Assembly (NCBI GenBank): GCA_950106755.1
Contig: OX467091.1
Location: 10,681,538-10,745,537 of the forward strand
From: Climacium dendroides
Taxonomy: Eukaryota > Streptophyta > Bryopsida > Hypnales > Climaciaceae
Reading direction: 5' to 3'
Length of the DNA: 64,000 bases
The translations under genes were made by a program, and so were the position numbers. The notes under the pieces are model-generated. The model saw nothing but the letters and a program-made list of their open reading frames with translations, had not been told where the DNA came from and searched no databases. This document shows, in pieces, positions 25,736 to 36,526 of the stretch; within the stretch, counting starts at the first letter, position 1, and the number at the start of each line of letters is the position of its first letter.

Positions 25736-26855
25736 ATGATGGTGAGAGAAGAGATAGTTATATCCTTGCGCATGGTAAAGCCGGTGGTACCAGCGGATCC
25801 GCGAGAGAAAGCGGAGTTAGAAGAAGACCTCCGGCAGATGGGGTGTGAGGGATTTCTAGCCCGGCCATGGAATTTGAAAGACGAGGAGATTGTGAGGGAG
25901 GTAATCGGCGCGCCGCTAAGGAAGTGGAAGGGGACGTCGAGGAGCCGGCCCGAAGACTGGACTCCAACGCTGTGGAGGGAGACGTACGATTTCAAGAAGA
26001 CAGACAAAGGACCGACTTCCCGGACGGATCGCTTCTACGTGGGTAAGTTCCAGAATTCCCCAACGAAGAAGGATGGTTTCCCTGTGGCAGAGTGTATAAA
26101 TGGTAGGGAGAAACGTTTAATGAAGTACCTAGCAGCCATCCTTAGTCCAGAGCGACCAAACAGGATTACGGTCATCTTGGCGAACACTATTTTTAGTGCA
26201 CTGTCGGGTGACCGGAAAGTAGATTGGGGCGTAGTGATGAGAGATCAGATCAAGAAATTGGTAGGAGGTATAGGGAAGTCTAAGCCTTCCCCTATAACCC
26301 CTTTTCTCTACCACTTGTATCAAGCATATGGCTGGCTTACAAATAGAGAGTTAGATTCATACGATACGGCCAAAGCCATGTCAGAATTCGAGATAGAAGA
26401 CCCGAATGAGGAAGCCGGGCAGGAAGAGGAAGATTCAGAGGCAGACACTATACCGGTTGAGGAAGCTAAGTCTCAGTGGAGGAGGCAGGACCGGAAGGAG
26501 AAAGACTCAAAAATAGGAGAGGGTAGTAAGGGAGTCGATCCGGTCTGGAACCAGGATCCTCTGGGTCGGATTGTGAAAGAACTCAGTGAGTTCCAGGTCC
26601 AGTACGGGAAGAAACAAGAGACCATTCAAGAACTATGTCAGCTGCTGAAGATCAGTCAACCGCAACAGCTCGTTTCCCAACTGGACCGGAAGATGAAAGA
26701 AGCGGTGAAGAAAGAGCTGAGCGAATCCACGCGTAAGGTGGACCAGCTAATGAGGGAGTTGGAGGAGAAGAGAGAAGAAATGGACTAGCAGAGGAAATTC
26801 TCCAAAACAGCCGCAAAGAACCTTCAAGCGATCCGGAAGTTCATCGGCAATCCGG
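25736..26855 (+). pseudogene. Outer-element protein, 5' part (plant-transposon-like domain)
   Basis: The ATG at 25736 opens a frame that runs to a TAG at 26786 and then stays open to the gypsy insertion at 26855. About residues 95-210 (SRTDRFYVGKF, REKRLMKYLAAIL, RITVILANTIFSALSG, TPFLYHLYQAYGWLT) resemble the pattern of the 'putative plant transposon protein' domain, with helices around a conserved hydrophobic core. That match is by eye and tentative. An acidic stretch (about 225-245) and a charged coiled coil (about 285-350) follow. The TAG is one change from a sense codon and the coiled coil continues beyond it. The 3' part lies at 36527-37533 in the same frame once the inserted element and one target copy are discounted. 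Confidence 0.6.
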
Positions 26856-28562
26856 TGTCGTGCTGGAAATGTTCACATTATATAAAAAATGTATATGCAT
26901 ATGATTTAGATAGATTTAAATGTTTATAAGATTATAAAGAAGATGACGTCAGTTGAGGTGGATTCAAGGTGACGCCTTCTCTCTTCGACTATATAGAGAA
27001 GGATTCACTTGAAAGGTTCATCTCATTTGATATTTTTCTTCTTCGTGTTTATTTTAGATTGTATCATGTCGAACTGGAGGGTTTTTTCTGAGTCTCAAGA
27101 TGAAGGATCTCAACCGGAGCGTGAGTTTGCAATCCTCAAATTCTTGCAGATGGAGTGATATTTTGATTGGAACTCTAGTTTTTTACCTCTATTAGATGTG
27201 TGTTGGATTTTAGTTCTTCATTCCATATTTGGAATGAATTTCTATTATAGTCTTATGTTTGTGGAATAGTATGAGGGAAATATTCTAATAGTTTGCCTTC
27301 TAAGTAAACTTGAAGAGAATTTCCTTCAAAGATAAAGATAAAGAGACAGTTGTAGAGAGAGAAATAGAAGCTTTGGGAGTGAGTTAGGGGCTGACCCCAC
27401 TTGTTTGGAGATTAGAGTGAAGATAGAAAGAAGCTAGAGTGAAGATAAAGGGAAGTTAGAGTGAAGATAGAGTGAAGATAAAGGGAAGTTAGAGTGAAGA
27501 TAGAGTGAAGAAAAAGGGGGGGTACTTTTCTTTTTCTCTCCCGTTGGGATTTAAGGAAGGCTCCGAATGTTGGGAGGCCTATGGTTTTTTTTGTTTGGAA
27601 GGAGTTTTTCAATGAAATTTAGAGAAATTATGTATCATGGTGTGCAGTTTCAAAAAAGATCTCACTTTCTTGATTTGAAGTTGTAAATCAAAAGTTGTGC
27701 TAGTTTGAGTGGAGGGGAATTTGTTGCCTTTGAAATTAAGAGGCAGAGATTTTGACCAGCCATAAAAGACGGACAAGTTCTTGGTTTGCAATGAAAATTA
27801 AAGGGTATTTAGGAAATTGTGTTAGCTTTCTATAAAGCTATCATTCGTTTTATTTGAAGCTTGTATGAGTGAGTTATGAGTGTGAGAGTGAAAGATGGTC
27901 TGCTGCCTTTTCTTTCTCAAGACCGAAACTTTGGATGGACGTTGAAGTTGGACAGAGTCTTAGAATTGTTTGAAAATTGGAGAAGAGGTAGAAGTTTGTA
28001 TTAGCTTTCCGAAAAGCTATCACTCATTTGATTTGGAGTTGTGAAGCAACGGTGGCACTTACCCAAAAGTTCAGCTTGGAGTTTGGAGGAGTGTTGGAGT
28101 TTGGAGGAGTATTGAAGACTTGTGTATGTGTGTGTGTGGCTTGTGGCTTTGTAAACTTTGTTGTTGCGGGCGGCTTGGATAACACCAACGCTAGCCTCAT
28201 TTTGTGTTGTGGGTGACGAAGTAGGGTTAATGGCCCACATGGTCGAAACTTGCTTGTTCTCACGGTGAAAGCTTGTTTCTTAAAGCTGGTCACCAGGAGT
28301 TTGAAAGTTTAGGAGCCCATCATTCAAACGGTTCAGCTCGTGATCTGGCCGTCCCGTTCTACCCGTCCGAAGACTTGTTTCTTATCACACTACCCTTACC
28401 TTGGCCCATATAGAGCTAGCCATACAGGATAGGCCAACGGGGACCAGTTTGAAGACGAAGTAGAAGATTCGACGCGACAACAATTTTCTTATTTCCTAGG
28501 CCATTTCTGGTTGCAACCAGAATCCCCGTGACTTCCCGAGGCAAACCGCTCTCTACACGACA
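26856..28562 (+). repeat. Gypsy 5' LTR
   Basis: It holds the promoter signals listed separately, a purine-rich minisatellite built on AGAGTGAAGATA (27412-27515) and a TG-rich stretch near 28125. Short ORFs inside it occur identically in the 3' LTR and are not genes. Confidence 0.95.
26944..26998 (+). promoter_or_regulatory. LTR promoter: TGACGTCA site and TATA box
   Basis: The palindrome TGACGTCA, a classic plant bZIP (TGA/CREB-type) binding site, lies at 26944-26951. CTATATAGAG, a good TATA box, follows about 38 bp downstream (26989-26998). The same pair is at 34904-34911 and 34949-34958 in the 3' LTR. Transcription would start about 30 bp after the TATA box, near the U3/R border. Confidence 0.6.
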
Positions 28563-28614
28563 TTTAGTGCTTCCACTGAGAGTCGCTTCGAGGCAACTAG
28601 TTTGGTTGAGGACG

Positions 28615-30027
28615 ATGGAAGAAAGTGGAGGGGCTCCTTTAGGAGCCCAAGCGAACATGGAGGCTATACTTGGTGCTTTGGCCATGTTCATGGAGCGAGA
28701 GAGTGCACACCCTAGTGGCCAAGGGGCTACTAAAGCTTTGAAGGGTGTTGTTGATAAGATTGGCAGATTTGATGGGAAGAACATTACAAAGTTTTTGAGG
28801 ACATACGTTTGCGAGATGGAGGTTCACCAAGTGTCTGAACAACAGATGAGGCAGACCTTCAACTTAGCCGTGGTGCCTGAGATTCGTGAGAGGGTGGAAG
28901 AGATTCGAGGAAACATTCACATAACCTCATGGTTGGTATTTGAGGAGAGGTTGCGGAATGAGTATTTTGATGAAGATTTGGAGCGGATGACCAAGAGATC
29001 TTTCTTTGATTGGATTGAACAACGGCCTGGGAACAACATAGGCCCAAATGAGTTGCTTCGAGACTTTGAGAAGAAATTCAATCAGCTACCCTTGGCAGAA
29101 AGACGCCTTCTTGAAACTAGGAAGGTGGAGCTCTTTTTGCAAGCAGCTGACGATGCTTTAGAGGATAGACTTCTCTTACTTCTTGGTGATCGAACTACTG
29201 AAGGAGGTTTCACGAATGATTGGAGAAGAGTGGAGGAGACTGTCACTCTTGTCGCAAAGCAATGGAGGATGAGATCTAGAGGTGTATCTGGACATATGGA
29301 CGTTGCACCTATACGAGTTACAACGACTCCGAAGGTATCATATGCGCTTATGCCTTCAACATCATCTCCAAAGAGTTCCAAAACTCTTGATGAAGGTACT
29401 CTTGATGAACTTATCAAAGGTATCCGAGATTTGAGGGTGGATATGAACGAGTTGAAGAAATCACGAGGAACTCAGACATCAGATGGTGCAAGAACATTTG
29501 TAAAGAGATGCATCTTTTGTGATGAAGAAGAGAGCCACAATCTTCGAGGTTGTAAATCTTATGATGAAGCTTTGAAAGAAGGCACAGTTGTTTTCAAAGA
29601 TGGGAAAATTCACAATGCAACCACGAACTTGCCTCTAAACACTAACTTTGGCAAAGGAGAGATGAAGAAACTCCTTGAAGACAGGATGGGGAGATCTAGT
29701 GGGCTAAATGCCAAAGGTGTTGAAACGTTTCACATAGAGGTGGAACAACAAGCGGTTGAAGCTTTGGAGGCTCCATCTCTTGAAATTTTACGAAGAAGAG
29801 CTCAAGCTATTCGAAGGGCAACTGGTTGGGAAGATCCTGTTGATGCAGATAGCATCAAAGCCTTTTTGGGAGAGATTCAAGGCAATAGCATGAAACATGA
29901 TGTCGTCGTTGAGGAGAAACGAGGGCGGCCCATTGAAGGAGATGATGTGGAAGAGCCATCATCCAAAAGAAAACCTCATGGGTTCAAAGAAAGTGAAAAG
30001 GGAGAAGGTCCTGCTGCTCATACTTGA
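28615..30027 (+). CDS. Gypsy gag polyprotein part (470 aa)
   Basis: The ATG at 28615 follows the 5' LTR by 52 bp. The N-terminal half (ITKFLRTYVCEME, W-VFEERLRNEYFDED, ELLRDFEKKFNQLPLAER) has the capsid-like pattern of Ty3/gypsy gag proteins. A zinc knuckle CIFCDEEESHNLRGC lies at about residue 299-313, followed by VVFKDGKIH and NFGKGEMKKL. Its spacing is CX2CX5HX4C, one residue longer than the usual CX2CX4HX4C. The frame ends at TGA 30025, but the same frame stays open beyond it into the protease region, so this stop is probably a break in a longer gag-pro frame. The product would assemble virus-like particles around the element's RNA. Confidence 0.8.
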   Translation: MEESGGAPLGAQANMEAILGALAMFMERESAHPSGQGATKALKGVVDKIGRFDGKNITKFLRTYVCEMEVHQVSEQQMRQTFNLAVVPEIRERVEEIRGNIHITSWLVFEERLRNEYFDEDLERMTKRSFFDWIEQRPGNNIGPNELLRDFEKKFNQLPLAERRLLETRKVELFLQAADDALEDRLLLLLGDRTTEGGFTNDWRRVEETVTLVAKQWRMRSRGVSGHMDVAPIRVTTTPKVSYALMPSTSSPKSSKTLDEGTLDELIKGIRDLRVDMNELKKSRGTQTSDGARTFVKRCIFCDEEESHNLRGCKSYDEALKEGTVVFKDGKIHNATTNLPLNTNFGKGEMKKLLEDRMGRSSGLNAKGVETFHIEVEQQAVEALEAPSLEILRRRAQAIRRATGWEDPVDADSIKAFLGEIQGNSMKHDVVVEEKRGRPIEGDDVEEPSSKRKPHGFKESEKGEGPAAHT

Positions 30028-31227
30028 CAAAAGCACGGAAAATCGCCTACTTTTCTTCATCCAAGAGATGATCCACTTCCTAAAGAGATGTGGGAAGGTC
30101 TGAGCCATGACAGAAAGGAGAAGGAAAAGGAAGATCCAAACAAAAACAGGAACAAAGGACCGGCTTACAAACTCCAATCGGACATTGAGTCTTCAATTGA
30201 CATGAAGGGCATTCTAGAAGAGAGAATTTTAGATGCCAAGATTGAGTTTACATTGAGAGAAGTTCTTGGTATTGCCAAGAAAGATTTTCATGAGCTTATC
30301 ATTGATGTCATAAAGAGAAAGAGGCAGATGATAGCTGAGACAGTCATGGTGGAGGCGTTGGATACCCGCATGACTAGAGATGAAGAAACTGAAATTGGGC
30401 AAGTATTTTGCTTGATGTGCGATCCAGTGTTTGAGACCAGTGAAGATGAAGAATACAAAGATGCAGGAGAGTTCTTTTCCGATGAAGAGTATTTTTCCGA
30501 AGAAGAGGAAGAGAGGGAAGAAGAGTTGTACATTTGTACTCATGGACGAATGAGTTGTGAGAAGTATGATATTTCCCAAGGTGAATGCTCTATGGAATGT
30601 CAAGATATGATGGAGAAAAAGATTGAGGGGGTAAAAGACTCTCAAGCAATATACAATGAGGAAGTTGAGATAGAGGCAAATACCTATGAATGTGCAATTG
30701 TTCATAGGATGGAAGGAGAGAATGAAGAACAAATGGATTACCTTCATCCATTTTGGGCAAGAGCCACCACCGAAACTCGTGTTAAGTTGGGAAAGTTGGA
30801 TGAGTCCATTTTGGCTCTTGTAGATCATGGATCCGAGATTAGCATTATGTCTCGAAAGATTTACGAGAATGGCAAATGGCCAATTGATAGAAATCACGGT
30901 TGGATAATGAGGGCTGCCAACAATGGGAGAGGAGAGTTGTATGGAGCATGCCCAGCTATACCAATAAAAATTGGAGATGTAGAAGTGGAGCAAAACTTCT
31001 TTGTGCAAAATTATGGAGTTTATCCAATAATTTTGGGTCAACCATACATCACAGCATCAAGAATGGAGACAAAGGTGCTAGATGATGGATCTCATTATGC
31101 TCGAATTCAGAGTTGTGATGGCATGAAGTCAGTATAGATTCTTACCGTGAAGCCTAACAACGAAAGACACCGAGCTCAACTTAGAGAAGGACCTTTGCCT
31201 ACTTCTCAAGACTTTATGGATTTTTGA
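30028..31227 (+). pseudogene. Gypsy protease region, broken by stops
   Basis: This continues the gag frame after the TGA at 30025. It has a very acidic stretch (about 30435-30525) and then the aspartic protease core LVDHGSEISIMS (about 30820), followed by WIMRAANNGRGELYGACP and YPIILGQPYI. The active site is Asp-His-Gly rather than the usual Asp-Thr/Ser-Gly. A TAG at 31135 interrupts it, and the same frame then runs on to a TGA at about 31225. It overlaps or abuts the RT frame, which is in a different phase. Confidence 0.75.
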
Positions 31228-34200
31228 AATGTACACATGGGGAGAGGGGATCCACGGGTGCAAAAAGAGCAATGTCTTTTGAGTTCCCTGATGTACAGAA
31301 TATTGGATGTGAATTTTTGAATATGGGAGAGTGTGGTTTTGTGAGCTTCACAAGCGTGAAGAAATTAAACCCTATATATAAAAGGGTTGTAGGAAAGACA
31401 GAGAAAAAATTTAAAAAGATGAAGGTGATTTCAGATGATGATCATATATCTGGAGTATTTGAAGAAAAAGGCATTACTGATGACATATTACAAGTTTTGC
31501 ATGCCTGGTATATCAATGGAGTAGAAGTTCGAGACAGTGAAGTTGTGGTTGAAATTCATACACAATCATTGTATGATGAAGTGATGGAGATAGTATTAAA
31601 GGTTGATGAGTTTCAGAGCTACGGATTGAAATATGAGGCCATGGTGAATACCAAATACAAAACTGTAGCCAAGAAAGTTAAGCCGGTAGCAACTCAATTA
31701 CCTTTTGATACGGATGATCATATCAGACAAGCGGAGAAGGAACCGGGTCTCAGAGAAGTAAAGAAGATTGGGCACAAATTTACGGAAGAGACTTTAAAAA
31801 CATTGAAGATAGGAGGGGATAATTTCTTGACGGAGTCAGAGAGGAAGAAGTTTCAAGATATGCTTTTTAAACATGGAAAGGCTTTTGCTTCTTCACCGGA
31901 TGAGATTGGATGTGTTCAACCCAGTATAATTGCACCAATGGTAATTTTCACGGTACAACATGTACCTTGGGATTTAAAACCAATTCCGGTGCCACGAGCT
32001 CTACTTCCCAAACTAGTTGAATTGCTCAAAGAGAAGATGCGCATGGGCATTCTTGAACCTTCGATGGCTCCATATTCTAATCGATGGTTCACTGTACCAA
32101 AGAAGTCGGGAGCATTGAGGTTCATTCAAGACATGCAATCGGCAAATGGAGTAACAATTAGAAACAAAGGTTCAGGACCTATTATTGATGAAGTGGCAGA
32201 AGCGTTTGCGGGGCACGCTATTTATTCTATTAGAGATCTATACTCTGGTTACGATCAATTTCAATTAGCTGCTGAGAGCAGAGATTTGACGACCATGAAG
32301 ACTCCACTTGGGTTGGTTAGAATGTGTACATTGCCTCAAGGTGCTACAAACTCAGTGGTACACATGCAAAATGCCATGAATCAAATCTTGCGAGATTTTG
32401 TGCCTAAAAAGACAATACCCTTTGTGGATGACATTCCCATAAAAGGTTGCGAGGAGGTTGTCAAAGACTTGACTATTCAAGATGATGGATGTAGAACATT
32501 TATCAATGATCATATTGATGATGTGGACAAAATCTTGATGAGACTCGAAGAAGTGGACTTGACTCTTTCTATGGAAAAATCAAAATTTGGAGTTGATGAG
32601 ATTTTGGTGGTTGGTCATTTATGCGAATGGTATGGAAGAAAACCTAACCCTGAGAAAATAGATGCTATTAGAAAAATGAAGGCCTGTAGTAGTGTCACTG
32701 AAGTAAGGAGGTTTCTTGGAGCGTGTGTCTTCTATCAGATATGGATTCCTCATTTTGCTCACATATCAGAACCTCTTTACAAGTTATTGAGGAAAAGAAA
32801 CAAATTTGTATGGCAACACGAGCAAGATTTAGTTATGGAAGAGTTGAAAAAGATTTTGAAATCACCACCGCTTCTAAAACAAGTTGATTATAAAAGCAGT
32901 AGACCAATTATTATAACCGTTGATACAAGTCCGATAGCCATTGGATGCGTTGTTGGATAAAATGATGCAGAAGGGAGAAGATTTGCCATTCGATTTGGAG
33001 CTAGGATCCTTATAGAACGGCAGAGAGCTTATCCGCAGGTGAAACGAGAACTTTGGGGAGCGCTTACAGCGCTAAAAGCAGACAGAAATTACTTAATTGG
33101 AGCCAATGTTATATTGGAGACTGATTGCTTACCCCTACTTGGAATGATAGCCAATTGTTCTTCACCTGATATTGCTATGCTTCAGTGGATAGCGTACATC
33201 AAATCTCTTAATCCAGTTTTGGTGCACATTGCTGGAAAGCAGAATTCACTAGCAGACATGTTGTCAAGAGCCAGATATTTCAATGAGGAAGAGATGATGG
33301 TTCATGAAGATTGTGAAGAACTCTCAGATGGTGGCTATATCTTAGCTACAAACGGAGAGAGCTCTGCTAATGAAGTTTTACCGTTCAAAGAAGAATTTTA
33401 CGAAGGAAGATTGAAAGAGATTGGACTTTACTTGAGCACTTTGAAAAGGCAAGAAGGTTGGTTAGATAAAACATTCAAGGATATCAGGCATCAGTCCTAC
33501 GGATATCTTTTGAGAGACGGATTTCTATGGAAGAGGGCAAAAAGGAGAGATGAAATGCCGTTGAGAGTGGTTGGAGATTCCGAAACCAAATCCAAGGTTC
33601 TTCAAGAGTTTCACGATATACTTTGGGCTGGTCATAGAGGAGTCTAGGCCACATATACCAAGATCAAAGAACGTTATTGGTGGAAAGGATTATATAAGGA
33701 CGTCGAGGAGTTTGTTGCTTCATGTACTGTGTGCCAATTACAATCTAAAATTCGGCATAGAGATGAGTTACATCCGACATATCCGCCTTCCATTCATTTT
33801 CGATGGATGATTGATCTAGTTGCCATGCCATTAGCGATGTGGGGCATGAAGTATCTTGTTTTGGCAAGAGAAGAACTTTCAAACTTTGTGGAGGGAAGAG
33901 CTCTTCGAACCAAATCAACAAAAAATGTCTGCCGTTTTATACTTGAAGATATTTTTAGTCGATATGGAAGTATTGGTGGGATGAGAGCAGACAGAGGAGA
34001 ATTGAATGCAATTGAAGCAAGAGATTTCTTCAACAGATATGGTGTACAGTTGAAGTTGACAACGGCTTATAATCCTGAGGCCAATGGCAAAATTGAGAGA
34101 GGTCATCCTCTCATTATTCAAGCATTGGTTAAAGCCTGTAGAGGGAGGTCCAATATTTGGCCTAAACTACTTCCATTTGCTCTATGGGCTGATAGAACCA

Positions 34201-34805
34201 CACATAGTATTGTCACTGGATATATGCCTGTAGAACTTATGCATGGCCATAAACCCATATTGCCTGCAGAAGAGTCTATTCCTTCATGGATATTTTTGTC
34301 ATGGGAGGATGGTATCAGCACACAGAAATTGCTTGAGCTTCGTATCCAACAACTTGAGCGGCTGCCAGAAGATCACCAAATAGCATTAAAGAAGTTGAAA
34401 GCTGCGAGGTTACACAACAAGAAAAGGTTTGACAAGACTCATCGATTGAGAGCAAGAAAAATTGAAGAAGGAGATTGGGTGTTGGTGTTTGATAGCACGT
34501 TAGAGCATCAACACAGCACAGTGAGGAAGTTTGCTCGAAGATGGTTTGGACCTTATGTGGTACTTACAGTACACAACAACGCCACATATTCACTACGGAA
34601 ATTAGATGGGACTCCTCTGAGAATTCCTATAGTTGGCAAGCGTATCAAAGTATTTCGGCGAAGAGATGGAGAAATTTATAGTGAAGATTTGAATGCCTTT
34701 TTACCTACAACACAAACTGAAGAGACGGAAGAAGCAGATGCTGAGATTACACTAGATGACCAAGAAGAGCCAACTTGGCACATACCGGAGGATGTGCAGG
34801 TTTAG
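31224..34805 (+). pseudogene. Gypsy pol: RT, RNase H, integrase, with two internal stops
   Basis: One frame runs from about 31224 to the TAG ending at 34805 and is interrupted only by TAA (32958) and TAG (33645). RT motifs: NRWFTVPKKSGALRFIQDMQ, YSIRDLYSGYDQFQLA, LPQGATNSV and the catalytic FVDDIPIKG (32421), followed by SKFGVDEILVVGHL. RNase H residues: TVDTSPIAIG, KRELWGALTAL, LETDCLPLLG and QNSLADMLSRA. Integrase: the H..H..C..C zinc site at 33609-33735 with CTVC, then the D,D,E core in WMIDLVAMP, MRADRGELNA and NPEANGKIERGH. The C-terminus is acidic, and I see no chromodomain. The two stops divide it into RT, RNase H and integrase blocks, so a full pol product is not expected without readthrough. 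Confidence 0.85.
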
Positions 34806-34815
34806 AGGGGGTGAA
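34804..34815 (+). other. Gypsy polypurine tract
   Basis: AGAGGGGGTGAA lies directly before the 3' LTR, where plus-strand DNA synthesis is primed. It overlaps the last stop codon of pol. Confidence 0.7.
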
Positions 34816-36522
34816 TGTCGTGTTGGAAATGTTCACATTATATAAAAAATGTATATGCATATGATTTAGATAGATTTAAATGTTTATAAGATTATAAAGA
34901 AGATGACGTCAGTTGAGGTGGATTCAAGGTGACGCCTTCTCTCTTCGACTATATAGAGAAGGATTCACTTGAAAGGTTCATCTCATTTGATATTTTTCTT
35001 CTTCGTGTTTATTTTAGATTGTATCATGTCGAACTGGAGGGTTTTTTCTGAGTCTCAAGATGAAGGATCTCAACCGGAGCGTGAGTTTGCAATCCTCAAA
35101 TTCTTGCAGATGGAGTGATATTTTGATTGGAACTCTAGTTTTTTACCTCTATTAGATGTGTGTTGGATTTTAGTTCTTCATTCCATATTTGGAATGAATT
35201 TCTATTATAGTCTTATGTTTGTGGAATAGTATGAGGGAAATATTCTAATAGTTTGCCTTCTAAGTAAACTTGAAGAGAATTTCCTTCAAAGATAAAGATA
35301 AAGAGACAGTTGTAGAGAGAGAAATAGAAGCTTTGGGAGTGAGTTAGGGGCTGACCCCACTTGTTTGGAGATTAGAGTGAAGATAGAAAGAAGCTAGAGT
35401 GAAGATAAAGGGAAGTTAGAGTGAAGATAGAGTGAAGATAAAGGGAAGTTAGAGTGAAGATAGAGTGAAGAAAAAGGGGGGGTACTTTTCTTTTTCTCTC
35501 CCGTTGGGATTTAAGGAAGGCTCCGAATGTTGGGAGGCCTATGGTTTTTTTTGTTTGGAAGGAGTTTTTCAATGAAATTTAGAGAAATTATGTATCATGG
35601 TGTGCAGTTTCAAAAAAGATCTCACTTTCTTGATTTGAAGTTGTAAATCAAAAGTTGTGCTAGTTTGAGTGGAGGGGAATTTGTTGCCTTTGAAATTAAG
35701 AGGCAGAGATTTTGACCAGCCATAAAAAACGGACAAGTTCTTGGTTTGCAATGAAAATTAAAGGGTATTTAGGAAATTGTGTTAGCTTTCTATAAAGCTA
35801 TCATTCGTTTTATTTGAAGCTTGTATGAGTGAGTTATGAGTGTGAGAGTGAAAGATGGTCTGCTGCCTTTTCTTTCTCAAGGCCGAAACTTTGGATGGAC
35901 GTTGAAGTTGGACAGAGTCTTAGAATTGTTTGAAAATTGGAGAAGAGGTAGAAGTTTGTATTAGCTTTCCGAAAAGCTATCACTCATTTGATTTGGAGTT
36001 GTGAAGCAACGGTGGCACTTACCCAAAAGTTCAGCTTGGAGTTTGGAGGAGTGTTGGAGTTTGGAGGAGTATTGAAGACTTGTGTATGTGTGTGTGTGGC
36101 TTGTGGCTTTGTAAACTTTGTTGTTGCGGGCGGCTTGGATAACACCAACGCTAGCCTCATTTTGTGTTGTGGGTGACGAAGTAGGGTTAATGGCCCACAT
36201 GGTCGAAACTTGCTTGTTCTCACGGTGAAAGCTTGTTTCTTAAAGCTGGTCACCAGGAGTTTGAAAGTTTAGGAGCCCATCATTCAAACGGTTCAGCTCG
36301 TGATCTGGCCGTCCCGTTCTACCCGTCCGAAGACTTGTTTCTTATCACACTACCCTTACCTTGGCCCATATAGAGCTAGCCATACAGGATAGGCCAACGG
36401 GGACCAATTTGAAGACGAAGTAGAAGATTCGACGCGACAACAATTTTCTTATTTCCTAGGCCATTTCTGGTTGCAACCAGAATCCCCGTGACTTCCCGAG
36501 GCAAACCGCTCTCTACACGACA
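34816..36522 (+). repeat. Gypsy 3' LTR
   Basis: Same length as the 5' LTR and aligned without gaps at an offset of 7960 bp; four transitions separate the two. Confidence 0.95.
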
Positions 36523-36526
36523 CCGG

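Larger units (their letters stand above)
26856..36522 (+). mobile_element. Ty3/gypsy retrotransposon nested in the outer ORF, 9667 bp
   Basis: Two 1707-bp LTRs (26856-28562 and 34816-36522) share perfect 7-bp ends TGTCGTG...CACGACA. The element is flanked by CCGG on both sides (26852-26855, 36523-36526). The interior encodes gag, protease, RT, RNase H and integrase in gypsy order, all on the plus strand, but with four in-frame stops and a frame change. The LTRs differ at only four positions, all transitions: 26863/34823, 27768/35728, 27902/35862 and 28446/36406. This points to a recent insertion. Confidence 0.95.

Noticed and set aside
28001..28293. Short ORFs repeated at 35961-36253
   Set aside because: They are LTR sequence present in both LTRs, with no domain.
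30229..31041. Minus-strand ORF of 270 codons
   Set aside because: It is antisense to the gypsy gag-protease frame, whose plus-strand reading has recognised motifs; the antisense product is unstructured by motif and composition.
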